Part shown: one piece after another, positions 26,740 through 34,165 of the stretch
How positions within the stretch are numbered: position 1 is the stretch's first letter
Layout of the letters: the number at the start of each line of letters is the position of its first letter
NCBI RefSeq assembly: GCF_030408455.1
Contig: NZ_CP046977.1
Coordinates: forward strand, 992,001 to 1,056,000
Direction: 5' to 3'
Source of the DNA: Corynebacterium atrinae
Lineage (GTDB): Bacteria > Actinomycetota > Actinomycetes > Mycobacteriales > Mycobacteriaceae
Length of the DNA stretch: 64,000 nucleotides
Position numbers and translations under genes: made by a program
The notes under the pieces: generated by a model
Told to the model about the DNA's origin: nothing
Seen by the model: the letters and a program-made list of their open reading frames with translations, nothing else
Database searches by the model: none

Positions 26740-27320
26740 CCCCGGCCGAGATAACTGGCCGGGGGAGTCAGCCGCTGCACGGCCAGGGTGATGATCTCGT
26801 CCGAGTATTCGCCCAGCTGCATGCTGCGGTGGAGGAGGACGCCCTCGTAGAAGGCGTCGAGAAGATAGGTCGTCTCGGCGTCGAAATGCTCCCGGATGAC
26901 CTTGCGGCAGCGGTGCGTCCACTGCACCAGCACCATGCGGTGGCGGGGGCGTCGCAGCGACAGGGTGTAGAGCTCGCTGCCGAGGATCGTGCCGCGTCTC
27001 GACGCCGCCGAATCCGTCAGCATGTGCACCGTCGCCCTCCGGGCCGACTCGAGGGAATCCACCCCGTCGTAGTATTCCCGGAAGCGGGCCACCGACCGTT
27101 CGGCGAACACCTGGAAGGCGGCGCTGAGCAGCGCGTCCTTGTCGGCGAAGTGGTGGGTCACCGACCCGAGAGACACGTGCGCCCCCTCGGCGACCATGCG
27201 CATCGAGGTCCCGGCGACGCCGTGGATGACCAGGCAGTCGAGGGTCGCGTCGATGATGCGGTCGCGGTGACCGCCGTTGGCACCGGGAGGCTCGTGGGGT
27301 TCGTGGGGGTGTGGGGGCAC
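26736..27320 (-). CDS. TetR-family transcriptional regulator
   Basis: The 194-residue protein has the TetR N-terminal [23 protein letters not shown] followed by [23 protein letters not shown], and a ligand-type C-terminal helical domain. The GTG at 27320 is preferred, since GGGAGCG overlaps the preceding gene's stop. An upstream in-frame ATG would place about 30 residues inside that gene. It is the last gene of a three-gene operon with two small membrane proteins, and likely controls them and the divergent oxidoreductase genes through the inverted repeats at 28060-28139. Its stop codon overlaps that of lysA by four bases. Confidence 0.88.
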   Translation of the reverse strand: MPPHPHEPHEPPGANGGHRDRIIDATLDCLVIHGVAGTSMRMVAEGAHVSLGSVTHHFADKDALLSAAFQVFAERSVARFREYYDGVDSLESARRATVHMLTDSAASRRGTILGSELYTLSLRRPRHRMVLVQWTHRCRKVIREHFDAETTYLLDAFYEGVLLHRSMQLGEYSDEIITLAVQRLTPPASYLGRG

Positions 27321-27331
27321 GGCCGCCGAGT

Positions 27332-27604
27332 TTACGCTCCCGCCGCGGTCGCGGTGTTCCGGCGGGAGGGGCCGGAGAAGATCTTCCACAGGCCGAACAG
27401 GGCGACGATCGCCCACACGACCTCGGTGATCATCAGGCCCGGGTTGAACGGGGAGATCGCGGTGTAGGTGAAACCGAGGGCGCCGAGGAAATTGAGCGTC
27501 TGGTACAGCACCGACTTGGAGGTGACGAAGCCGAAGTTGAGCAGTCCGTAACCGAGCACGAACAGGATGCCGGCGACGATGCCGATTTCATAGGAGAATT
27601 CCAT
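27332..27604 (-). CDS. CBU_0592-type small membrane protein, paralogue 2
   Basis: The 90-residue protein has three hydrophobic segments and the pattern LGYGLLNFGFVTSKSVLYQT then LNFLGALGFTYTAISPFNPG, characteristic of CBU_0592 family membrane proteins. Function is unknown. It is paralogous to the gene 39 bp upstream (shared YQxLNFxGA...NPFN), indicating tandem duplication. Twelve bases separate its stop from the TetR GTG. Confidence 0.8.
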   Translation of the reverse strand: MEFSYEIGIVAGILFVLGYGLLNFGFVTSKSVLYQTLNFLGALGFTYTAISPFNPGLMITEVVWAIVALFGLWKIFSGPSRRNTATAAGA

Positions 27605-27643
27605 GGGAGTGGTCCTTTACGTGAGGAAGTGGTCGTGGCCGGA

Positions 27644-27925
27644 TCAGGAGGCGGCGGGGGTCTGCTCGGGCGTGGCGGCGGCGCGTCGGCGGCTGAGGAA
27701 GATCTTGATGATGCCGTAGAGGCCGAGCAGTGACCAGATCAGCTCCGTCCAGAACACACCCGCGTTGAAGGGGTTGGCGGCGGAGAGGGTGAGAAAACCC
27801 GCGCCGACGAAGTTGAGGACCTGGTACGGGTAGTCGGCGGTGGTCCATTTGCCGAGGTTGAGCATCGCGAAGGCGAACAACAGCGCGACGGATGCGATGA
27901 GACCGAAGATGACCATGGCTGACAT
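27644..27925 (-). CDS. CBU_0592-type small membrane protein, paralogue 1
   Basis: The 93-residue, three-helix protein carries the same core as its neighbour: LNLGKWTTADYPYQVLNFVG then NPFNAGVFWTELIWSLLGLY and IIKIF. A basic, Ala-rich tail follows (about 77-93). It is the promoter-proximal gene of the leftward operon and shares the regulatory region with the divergent oxidoreductase genes. The pair may form a hetero-oligomer; that is inference. Confidence 0.8.
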   Translation of the reverse strand: MSAMVIFGLIASVALLFAFAMLNLGKWTTADYPYQVLNFVGAGFLTLSAANPFNAGVFWTELIWSLLGLYGIIKIFLSRRRAAATPEQTPAAS

Positions 27926-28059
27926 GGTGGGCAGAGCCTTTCGTGTAATGACTGGGGGATATGTGGTCCCGAGCTGCTTCTCCGGTAGCGACGGCGGCGG
28001 GCCTGTGACGGTGGCCTGCCCCGCTGGGTGACACAGGCCTGATGCTAGACCCGGCGCGG

Positions 28060-28139
28060 GAACGGGGGAAGTTCACTGACCGAACAGTCGTCTGGTCCTG
28101 CAGTTCAGGCGGTTTTTGCGCGGGCAGAACGACTGTTCT
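28060..28139. promoter_or_regulatory. Cluster of GAAC/GTTC inverted repeats, likely TetR operators
   Basis: Within the 386-bp divergent region GAACAGTCGT (28082-28091) and its perfect complement ACGACTGTTC (28129-28138) face each other. The right arm is itself a palindrome, AGAACGACTGTTCT (28126-28139). A further GAAC...GTTC lies at 28060-28074. A TATTAT box at 28162-28167 could be the -10 of the rightward operon. The nearest regulator gene is the TetR of the leftward operon. Confidence 0.6.
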
Positions 28140-28311
28140 TCCCCCGCGATCAATGGTCATCTATTATCGTTGCAAGAGGAAACACCGGCGAGAGGCTTCG
28201 CGGGAGTTTCACCTCGCAGAACACCGACATCTCCGGCGGTGGCCCGCGAGACACATCCCCGCCCTCGGTGGACCCGTGACACCGCCGTCGGCCCCGACCT
28301 CAGGAGTACCC

Positions 28312-28809
28312 ATGTCAGGCGCACCAGCCGGCGTTGACATCAACACCCACGACTGGAACAGGTATGTTCCCCCGGGCCGGAAACGGGCCCCCTTCTTCCG
28401 GTACATCCGCATCAACCTGCCCCGGCTGACCAAGGCGGTCATCCTCGGGGTCATGGCCCTGCTGGCCTTCTGCGCCGGCACCGTCGCACTGAGCGACCAC
28501 CTCCCGTTCGTCGGCGGCGACATCGCGCTGTGGCTCGTGGTGGCACTCGCGGTCATCTTCGTACTCGTCGGCCTGGTGACGAAGGCCCGCATCTGGGACT
28601 ACGGCATGGTCCCCGCCTTCGGCGCCCTCATCGCCTACGGCGGCGGGCTCTTCGGCACCGCGCCCTATGTGTGGAACGGCGCCAGCGTCCACCTGGCGGC
28701 CGCCTGGAACACCATGATGCTGTGCGGGCTCGCCTACCTGATCATCCGATGGGCCCTGGCCTACGGCATCCTCGTCGCCTACCCGGACGACCAGGGTTTC
28801 GTGGACTGA
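28312..28809 (+). CDS. Four-helix membrane protein of the oxidoreductase cluster, unknown family
   Basis: The 165-residue protein has an N-terminal cytoplasmic-looking stretch (to about 35, ending with basic residues). Four hydrophobic segments follow at about 40-61, 67-86, 95-114 and 125-147. I recognise no family. AGGAG lies eight bases before the ATG. The gene is 30 bp upstream of the cytochrome b-molybdenum fusion and probably co-transcribed, so it may be a subunit, quinone-site partner or assembly factor. Confidence 0.75.
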   Translation: MSGAPAGVDINTHDWNRYVPPGRKRAPFFRYIRINLPRLTKAVILGVMALLAFCAGTVALSDHLPFVGGDIALWLVVALAVIFVLVGLVTKARIWDYGMVPAFGALIAYGGGLFGTAPYVWNGASVHLAAAWNTMMLCGLAYLIIRWALAYGILVAYPDDQGFVD

Positions 28810-28839
28810 CGGCGGACAACAACCAAGGAGACACCCATC

Positions 28840-30333
28840 ATGCTCACCGACTTCCCCGTCTGGCTCCGCATCGAGCACTTCGTCAACATCCTCTTCATCA
28901 CCCTGTTCATTCGCAGCGGCATCGAGATCCTGGGCACCTTCCCCAAGCTCCACCGGTCGGTCCACTCCCCGCTGGGCGGCCAGTGGGCCCAGTTCACCAT
29001 CAAGGAGAAACGCAAGCGCAAGTACTTCCCCGTCTCCGGTGAATACGACGACTACAGCCCCATCGTCTCGCTCCCCGGACACGGCGACCTCGGCCAGGGC
29101 CGCTACTGGCACTTCATCTCCGTCATCTGCTGGGTCCTGCTCATGGCCGCCTACTGGATCCTCCTGGCGGTCACCGGCCAGTGGCGCCGCTACTGGCCCG
29201 AGGACCTCGGCGTGTTCGCCGAGGCCTGGGACAACCTCATCCAGTACCTCGCCTTCCAGGTCCCGCCCGCCATGGACGGCTACCCCTTCAACGCCATCCA
29301 GCAGCTGTCCTACGGCTTCGTGATCCTCATCCTCCCGCTGTGGATGATCATCACCGGCGCATTCCAGTCCCCGGCCATCAACAACCACTTCCCGCGGATC
29401 TCCCGGGCACTCGGCGGCCGCCAGGTCATCCGGACCCTCCACTTCTGGGGACTCATCGCCTACGTCGTGTTCATCCTCATCCACGTGGGCATGGTCATCC
29501 TCCACGGCTACGGCCACGAGGTGTCCAAGATGGTCTTCGGCCACGCCGACCGCCCCGTCGCCGGCGGTGTCATCTTCACCATCGGCCTGGTGTTCATCGT
29601 CTTCGTCCACATCTGGGCGACCATGACCTCCACCAACCGGCCGCGGGTCATCGAACGGCTCCACAACGTCCTGGTCCGCCCGCTCACCCGCGCGCTGCGG
29701 AAGCTGCCCTCCCGCCAGCACCTCTACACCTCCGACGACGTCACCCCGGCACCGCACCACCGTGCCTCCGGCATGCCGCCGTCCACCGAGGCCTACATGG
29801 CCATGGTGTGCAACGGCTACGAGGACGACTACGTCCTGGAGATCGGCGGGTTCGTCGAAAAGCCCATGCGCCTGACCCTCCAGGATCTGCGGGAGATCGC
29901 CGACGGTCATTCCCAGACCACCATCCACCACTGCGTCCAGGGGTTCTCCTCCGTGGGCAAGTGGGACGGTGTCCCCCTGGCCACCCTGCTCGAGCTGGTC
30001 ACCCCGCTGGACGGCGCCACGGACGTGGTGGTGCACAGTTTCCAGAACATGACCCGCGACGACGACTCCTACAACGGCTCCTACTACTACGAGACGATGC
30101 CCATGGACGAGGCCGTGCAGCCGCAGACCCTCATCGCCATCGGCTACGACGGCGACGAGCTGCCCATCAAGAACGGCGCCCCGATGCGCCTGCGACTGGA
30201 GACCTCCACCGGTTTCCGCTCCGCCAAGTGGCTCGACCGTATCGAGGTGGTCAACCGCTTCGACATCATCGGCAACGGCAAGGGTGGCTTCTTCGAGGAC
30301 ACCGACAGCTACGACCGGCTTCAGACCCTCTAG
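28840..30333 (+). CDS. Cytochrome b fused to a sulfite-oxidase-fold molybdopterin domain
   Basis: In this 497-residue fusion, residues 1-270 have five membrane helices with candidate haem ligands in RIEHFVN, YWHFIS, TLHFWG, LIHVGMVILHGYGHE and FVHIWA. Residues about 320-490 match the SUOX/YedY molybdopterin fold, including the Cys ligand in HHCVQGFSSVGKWDGVPL and the RLETSTGFRSAKWLDR segment. It should move electrons between quinone and a Mo-cofactor substrate site; the substrate is unknown. Basic loops after helices 1, 3 and 5 place the Mo domain in the cytoplasm, opposite to MsrPQ. The start ATG follows CAAGGAGA. Confidence 0.85.
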   Translation: MLTDFPVWLRIEHFVNILFITLFIRSGIEILGTFPKLHRSVHSPLGGQWAQFTIKEKRKRKYFPVSGEYDDYSPIVSLPGHGDLGQGRYWHFISVICWVLLMAAYWILLAVTGQWRRYWPEDLGVFAEAWDNLIQYLAFQVPPAMDGYPFNAIQQLSYGFVILILPLWMIITGAFQSPAINNHFPRISRALGGRQVIRTLHFWGLIAYVVFILIHVGMVILHGYGHEVSKMVFGHADRPVAGGVIFTIGLVFIVFVHIWATMTSTNRPRVIERLHNVLVRPLTRALRKLPSRQHLYTSDDVTPAPHHRASGMPPSTEAYMAMVCNGYEDDYVLEIGGFVEKPMRLTLQDLREIADGHSQTTIHHCVQGFSSVGKWDGVPLATLLELVTPLDGATDVVVHSFQNMTRDDDSYNGSYYYETMPMDEAVQPQTLIAIGYDGDELPIKNGAPMRLRLETSTGFRSAKWLDRIEVVNRFDIIGNGKGGFFEDTDSYDRLQTL

Positions 30334-30345
30334 GAGGCAGCCACC

Positions 30346-31041
30346 ATGTCACGAGCTCTCTACCAGGACATCCACCTGTCCGACGACCAGATCGACCGGG
30401 TCCGCACCTACCTCCGGGCCGTCAACTTCCACCTGCCCGGTGCCACCTGCGAGGACTTCCGCATCAACCCCCGCGCCCGCTACCTGGGATACATGTTCCA
30501 GGCGGAGGACCTCGAGTCCTACGGCGTCGGCCTGGCGTGCACCGCACCCGGGATGGAGAACCAGAACACCTTCATCCGGATGAGCCGCGGGCAGCTGCTC
30601 GGCGAGGCGGGCTCCCCGGTCCTCCCGGTCAACGAGCCGGTGCTCGGTGCCGAGGCGATGACCCTCAACCGCTTCTATGACACCCCCGGTGGCCCGACCC
30701 GCCACGGCATCGACACCTACAGCGCCGACGCCGGCCTGCCCGGCGCCGACATGGATCTGACGATGATCGAGACCCAGCTGTCCGACATCGTCGCCTTCCA
30801 CAACGGCCAGCCGGTGCCGGGGGAACAGGAGATCCTCGACCTCAAGATCTTCTGGGGCACCCTGCTCGCCGGCCGCTTCGCCCGCCTGCGCCACTTCGCC
30901 GCCGACGGCCGGCTGTCCCCGGAGCAGGCGGCCCGACTGGACCGGCTGGAGTCCGCCATCAACTCCGTCCGGGAGATCCTCGTCGCCCTGGACCTGCCGA
31001 CCCTGGAGACCCTCGAGACCACCCCGGTCGTCGACGGATAA
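30346..31041 (+). CDS. Unknown soluble protein downstream of the Mo oxidoreductase
   Basis: The 231-residue protein has no signal peptide or membrane segment. It has an acidic middle and a helical C-terminal half (about 170-220) and no motif I recognise. Two cysteines sit in PGATCEDFRINP and GLACTAPG. AGGAGGCAGCC precedes the ATG, and 12 bases separate it from the fusion gene, so it belongs to the same operon. Candidate roles are cytoplasmic chaperone for Mo-cofactor insertion or a substrate-side partner; both are guesses. Confidence 0.75.
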   Translation: MSRALYQDIHLSDDQIDRVRTYLRAVNFHLPGATCEDFRINPRARYLGYMFQAEDLESYGVGLACTAPGMENQNTFIRMSRGQLLGEAGSPVLPVNEPVLGAEAMTLNRFYDTPGGPTRHGIDTYSADAGLPGADMDLTMIETQLSDIVAFHNGQPVPGEQEILDLKIFWGTLLAGRFARLRHFAADGRLSPEQAARLDRLESAINSVREILVALDLPTLETLETTPVVDG

Positions 31042-31161
31042 CCGCCGGTCGGGCGGGGAGGTAGGCCACCCTTGTACTGAGCACCCGGAAAGCTTTGTCT
31101 AAGGTGGGAGCGGATAACCGTGAACACCAGCGAACACCACAGTCTGTACAAAGGGGACGAC

Positions 31162-32499
31162 ATGGCCGACTCGGCAACGAAGCAGCCCACCTACAACCCC
31201 GGCAAGGGAGCCGGCGAGCCGGTCGGCGTCGCCATTCTCGGCCTCGGCACCGTCGGCACGGAGGTGCTCCGCCTCATGGGCGAGCACCACGACGCCTTCG
31301 CCCACCGCGTCGGCGGCCCCCTGGAGATCAAGGGCGTGGCCGTCTCCGACCTGGAGAAGCGCCGAGAGGGTGTGGACCGTGAGCTGCTCACCGACGACGC
31401 CATGTCCCTGATCACCCGCGACGACGTGGACATCGTCGTCGAGGTCATCGGCGGCATCGACTACCCGCGCCGTCTCGTGCTCGCTGCGCTCAACGCCGGC
31501 AAGTCCGTCGTCACCGCCAACAAGGCCCTCGTCGCCGCCCACGCCGACGAGCTGGCCGAGGCCGCCGACGCCGCCAACGTCGACCTCTACTTCGAGGCCG
31601 CCGTCGCCGCCGCCATCCCGGTGGTCGGCATGCTGCGCCGCTCGCTGGCCGGCGACCAGGTCGTGCGGATCTCCGGCATCGTCAACGGCACCACCAACTT
31701 CATCCTCGACGCCATGGAGTCCACCGGCGCCTCCTACGATGACGCACTCGCCGAGGCCACCCGCCTGGGCTACGCGGAGGCCGACCCGACCGCCGACGTC
31801 GAGGGCCACGACGCCGCCTCCAAGGCAGCCATCCTCGCCTCCCTCGGTTTCCACACCCGCGTGAAGTTCGACGACGTCAGCTGCGAGGGCATCACCAACG
31901 TCACCGCCGCCGACATCGAGGCCGCCCGTAACGCCGGCTACGTGATCAAGCTGCTGGCCATCTGTGAGCGCATCACCGACGCTCAGGGTGCGGAGGCGGT
32001 CTCCGCCCGCGTCCACCCGACCCTCGTGCCGCTCGAGCACCCGCTGGCCAGCGTCAACGAGTCCTACAACGCCATCTTCGTCGAGGCCGAGGCAGCCGGC
32101 CGTCTCATGTTCTACGGCAACGGCGCAGGCGGTAACCCCACCGCCTCCGCCGTGCTCGGTGACCTCGTCGGCGCCGCCCGCAACAAGGTCCACGGCGGCC
32201 GCGCCCCGGGTGAGAACACCTACGCCAACCTGCCCGTCGCCGACGGTGGTGACGTGCTCACCCGCTACCACATCGACATGGAGGTCGAGGACCGGACCGG
32301 TGTCCTCGCCGAGCTGGCCGCCACCTTCGCCGCCCGTGGCATCTCGCTCAAGACCATCCGCCAGGAGGAGTCCGGGGATGACGCCCGCCTCATCGTGGTC
32401 ACCCACAGCGCCCGCGAGGCCGATCTGGCCGCCACCGTCGAGGAGCTGAAGACCTCGCCCGCCGTCAAGGCCGTCGACAGCGTCATCCGCCTCTTCTAA
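31162..32499 (+). CDS. hom: Homoserine dehydrogenase
   Basis: The 445-residue enzyme reduces aspartate semialdehyde to homoserine, feeding threonine and methionine. The NAD(P) motif [13 protein letters not shown] is at about 22-34. The catalytic lysine region [20 protein letters not shown] is seen, and a C-terminal ACT domain (from about 365, [18 protein letters not shown]) is expected to bind threonine for feedback inhibition. The ATG at 31162 matches the corynebacterial start and follows GGGGACGA. Sixteen bases separate it from thrB. Confidence 0.97.
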   Translation: MADSATKQPTYNPGKGAGEPVGVAILGLGTVGTEVLRLMGEHHDAFAHRVGGPLEIKGVAVSDLEKRREGVDRELLTDDAMSLITRDDVDIVVEVIGGIDYPRRLVLAALNAGKSVVTANKALVAAHADELAEAADAANVDLYFEAAVAAAIPVVGMLRRSLAGDQVVRISGIVNGTTNFILDAMESTGASYDDALAEATRLGYAEADPTADVEGHDAASKAAILASLGFHTRVKFDDVSCEGITNVTAADIEAARNAGYVIKLLAICERITDAQGAEAVSARVHPTLVPLEHPLASVNESYNAIFVEAEAAGRLMFYGNGAGGNPTASAVLGDLVGAARNKVHGGRAPGENTYANLPVADGGDVLTRYHIDMEVEDRTGVLAELAATFAARGISLKTIRQEESGDDARLIVVTHSAREADLAATVEELKTSPAVKAVDSVIRLF

Positions 32500-32515
32500 G
32501 ACAGGAGCACAGCAC

Positions 32516-33442
32516 GTGAGCATCGAGCTCGAAGTGGGCACCCGGGTCACCGTCACCGTCCCCGGGTCCTCCGCCAACCTGGGCCCGGGGTTCGACACCC
32601 TGGGCCTCGCCCTGGGTATCTACGACACCATCGAGGTCGAGGTCACCGCCTCCGGCCTGGAGATCGAGGTGTACGGCGAGGGGGAGGACGACCTTCCCCG
32701 CGACGGCTCCCACCTGGTGGTCAAGGCCATCCGCTCGGCCCTCAACGCCGCCGACGCCGAGGCCCCGGGCCTGCGGGTGGTCTGCACCAACACCATCCCG
32801 CAGTCGCGTGGCCTGGGTTCCTCGGCCTCCGCGGCGGTCGGTGGCGTCGTGGCCGGCAACGCGCTAGCCGGTGATCCTCTAACTACCGAGCAGGTGGTCC
32901 AGCTCTCCTCCGCCTTCGAGGGGCACCCCGACAACGCCGCCGCCTCCGTGCTCGGCTCAGCGGTGGTTTCCTGGACCACCACCCCCGTCGACGGCTCCCA
33001 GCCCGGGTACCGGGCGGTCGCCGTCCCGGTGGACGAGCGGATCCGGGCCACCGCCCTGGTGCCGGACTTCCACGCCTCCACCCAGGCCGTGCGCCGGGTC
33101 CTGCCCAGCCACGTGACCCACACCGACGCGCGTTTCAACGTCTCGCGCACGGCCGTGATGACGGTCGCGCTGCAGAACCACCCCGAGCTGCTGTGGGAGG
33201 GCACCCGCGACCGGCTGCACCAGCCGTACCGTGCGGACGTGCTGCCGGTGACCGCGGAGTGGGTCAACCGGCTGCGCAACCGTGGTTACGCCGCCTACCT
33301 CTCCGGGGCGGGCCCGACCATCATGGTCCTGTCCACCGAGCCGGTCGAGGCCTCGATCCTCGACGAGGCCCGTGACGCGGGCCTGAAGGTCCATGAGCTC
33401 GAGGTGGCGGGACCGGTCACCGCGGAGGTCTCCCGGAACTAG
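32516..33442 (+). CDS. thrB: Homoserine kinase
   Basis: The 308-residue GHMP kinase phosphorylates homoserine for threonine synthesis. It has [19 protein letters not shown] near the N-terminus, the ATP loop [16 protein letters not shown] (about 98-113) and the C-terminal [10 protein letters not shown] motif. The GTG start at 32516 follows a GGAGCA site. It forms the hom-thrB operon. Its TAG stop shares CTAG with the convergent regulator. Confidence 0.97.
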   Translation: MSIELEVGTRVTVTVPGSSANLGPGFDTLGLALGIYDTIEVEVTASGLEIEVYGEGEDDLPRDGSHLVVKAIRSALNAADAEAPGLRVVCTNTIPQSRGLGSSASAAVGGVVAGNALAGDPLTTEQVVQLSSAFEGHPDNAAASVLGSAVVSWTTTPVDGSQPGYRAVAVPVDERIRATALVPDFHASTQAVRRVLPSHVTHTDARFNVSRTAVMTVALQNHPELLWEGTRDRLHQPYRADVLPVTAEWVNRLRNRGYAAYLSGAGPTIMVLSTEPVEASILDEARDAGLKVHELEVAGPVTAEVSRN

Positions 33443-34146
33443 CCGGCGACCTCGACGCGGCAGGTGCCGTCCCCGGCGAAGGGGCGCAGGGTCAGTGACA
33501 CCGTGCGCCCCTGCGGATTGGTGGTGCCGAGGCTCTCCTCGAGGAAACCCTCGTGGATGGCGCAGACGAACGGCGTCGGCACGCTGTCGCCGGTGACGAA
33601 GGGGCAGGAGTGCAGGGCGACGGCCGGGGCGTCCCCGGGTGCCTCGGCGGGCATGGAGACCGGGTCGAAGCCCATGTCGCGCAGCCGGACGAACAACAGG
33701 TCGAGGGTCTCGGCGGGGGAGCGGGTGGGCTGATCGACCGCCCCCATGCGCCGGGCCCAGGTACGCCCGATCTCCCGGCCCCGGGCCAGGTTCTCCGGCG
33801 TGGCGGCATCGGTGTCGGTGAGCATCCCGGCGAGCACTTCGACCAGGGAGACGTATTCATCGGCGACGGTGCGGTTGTCGGGTACCCGGACCTGGAAGAT
33901 GTAGGAGGGGCGGCCCCGACCCTCCGCCGGCAGCGAGGAGACCCGGACGGCACCGCGGGCGACGAGCTCGTCGAGGTGCCCACGGGCGGTGTTGACGTGC
34001 ATGCCGAGGGTGGCTGCCAGCTCGGCCGATCCAGCGCCTTGGGGGAATGCTTGGAGTGCATCGAGGACTTCCCGTTGCTTGAGGCTCAGCTGCAGCGATT
34101 CCGAGAAAAGTTCGGTTGCTGGCTGGGGAGCTGGTGCTTTGGCCAT
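33439..34146 (-). CDS. HTH transcriptional regulator of the mod operon (SufR-like shape)
   Basis: The 235-residue protein has an N-terminal winged helix ([40 protein letters not shown]). Its C-terminal domain carries LHSCPF and [15 protein letters not shown]. That Cys...Cys-x-x-His layout is seen in actinobacterial regulators of the ArsR/SufR-like group, some of which bind Fe-S clusters or metals. It is 19 bp downstream of modBC, so control of molybdate uptake or nitrate genes is plausible. The coding sequence shifts toward higher GC after about the first 45 codons. Confidence 0.78.
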   Translation of the reverse strand: MAKAPAPQPATELFSESLQLSLKQREVLDALQAFPQGAGSAELAATLGMHVNTARGHLDELVARGAVRVSSLPAEGRGRPSYIFQVRVPDNRTVADEYVSLVEVLAGMLTDTDAATPENLARGREIGRTWARRMGAVDQPTRSPAETLDLLFVRLRDMGFDPVSMPAEAPGDAPAVALHSCPFVTGDSVPTPFVCAIHEGFLEESLGTTNPQGRTVSLTLRPFAGDGTCRVEVAG

Positions 34147-34165
34147 GGCGGGAGGTGATCCTCTC

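Noticed and set aside
28315-30036. A 573-codon open frame antisense to the cytochrome b-Mo fusion
   Set aside because: Low-complexity Asp/Glu/Gly/His/Val composition; a shadow of the real gene on the plus strand, which has haem and Mo motifs.
31042-31161. Attenuator before hom
   Set aside because: A threonine- or methionine-rich leader peptide with a terminator stem was sought but none is convincing in this 120-bp spacer.
31099-32598. A 499-codon open frame antisense to hom
   Set aside because: Gly/Val/Asp-rich shadow; hom is intact and unmistakable on the plus strand.
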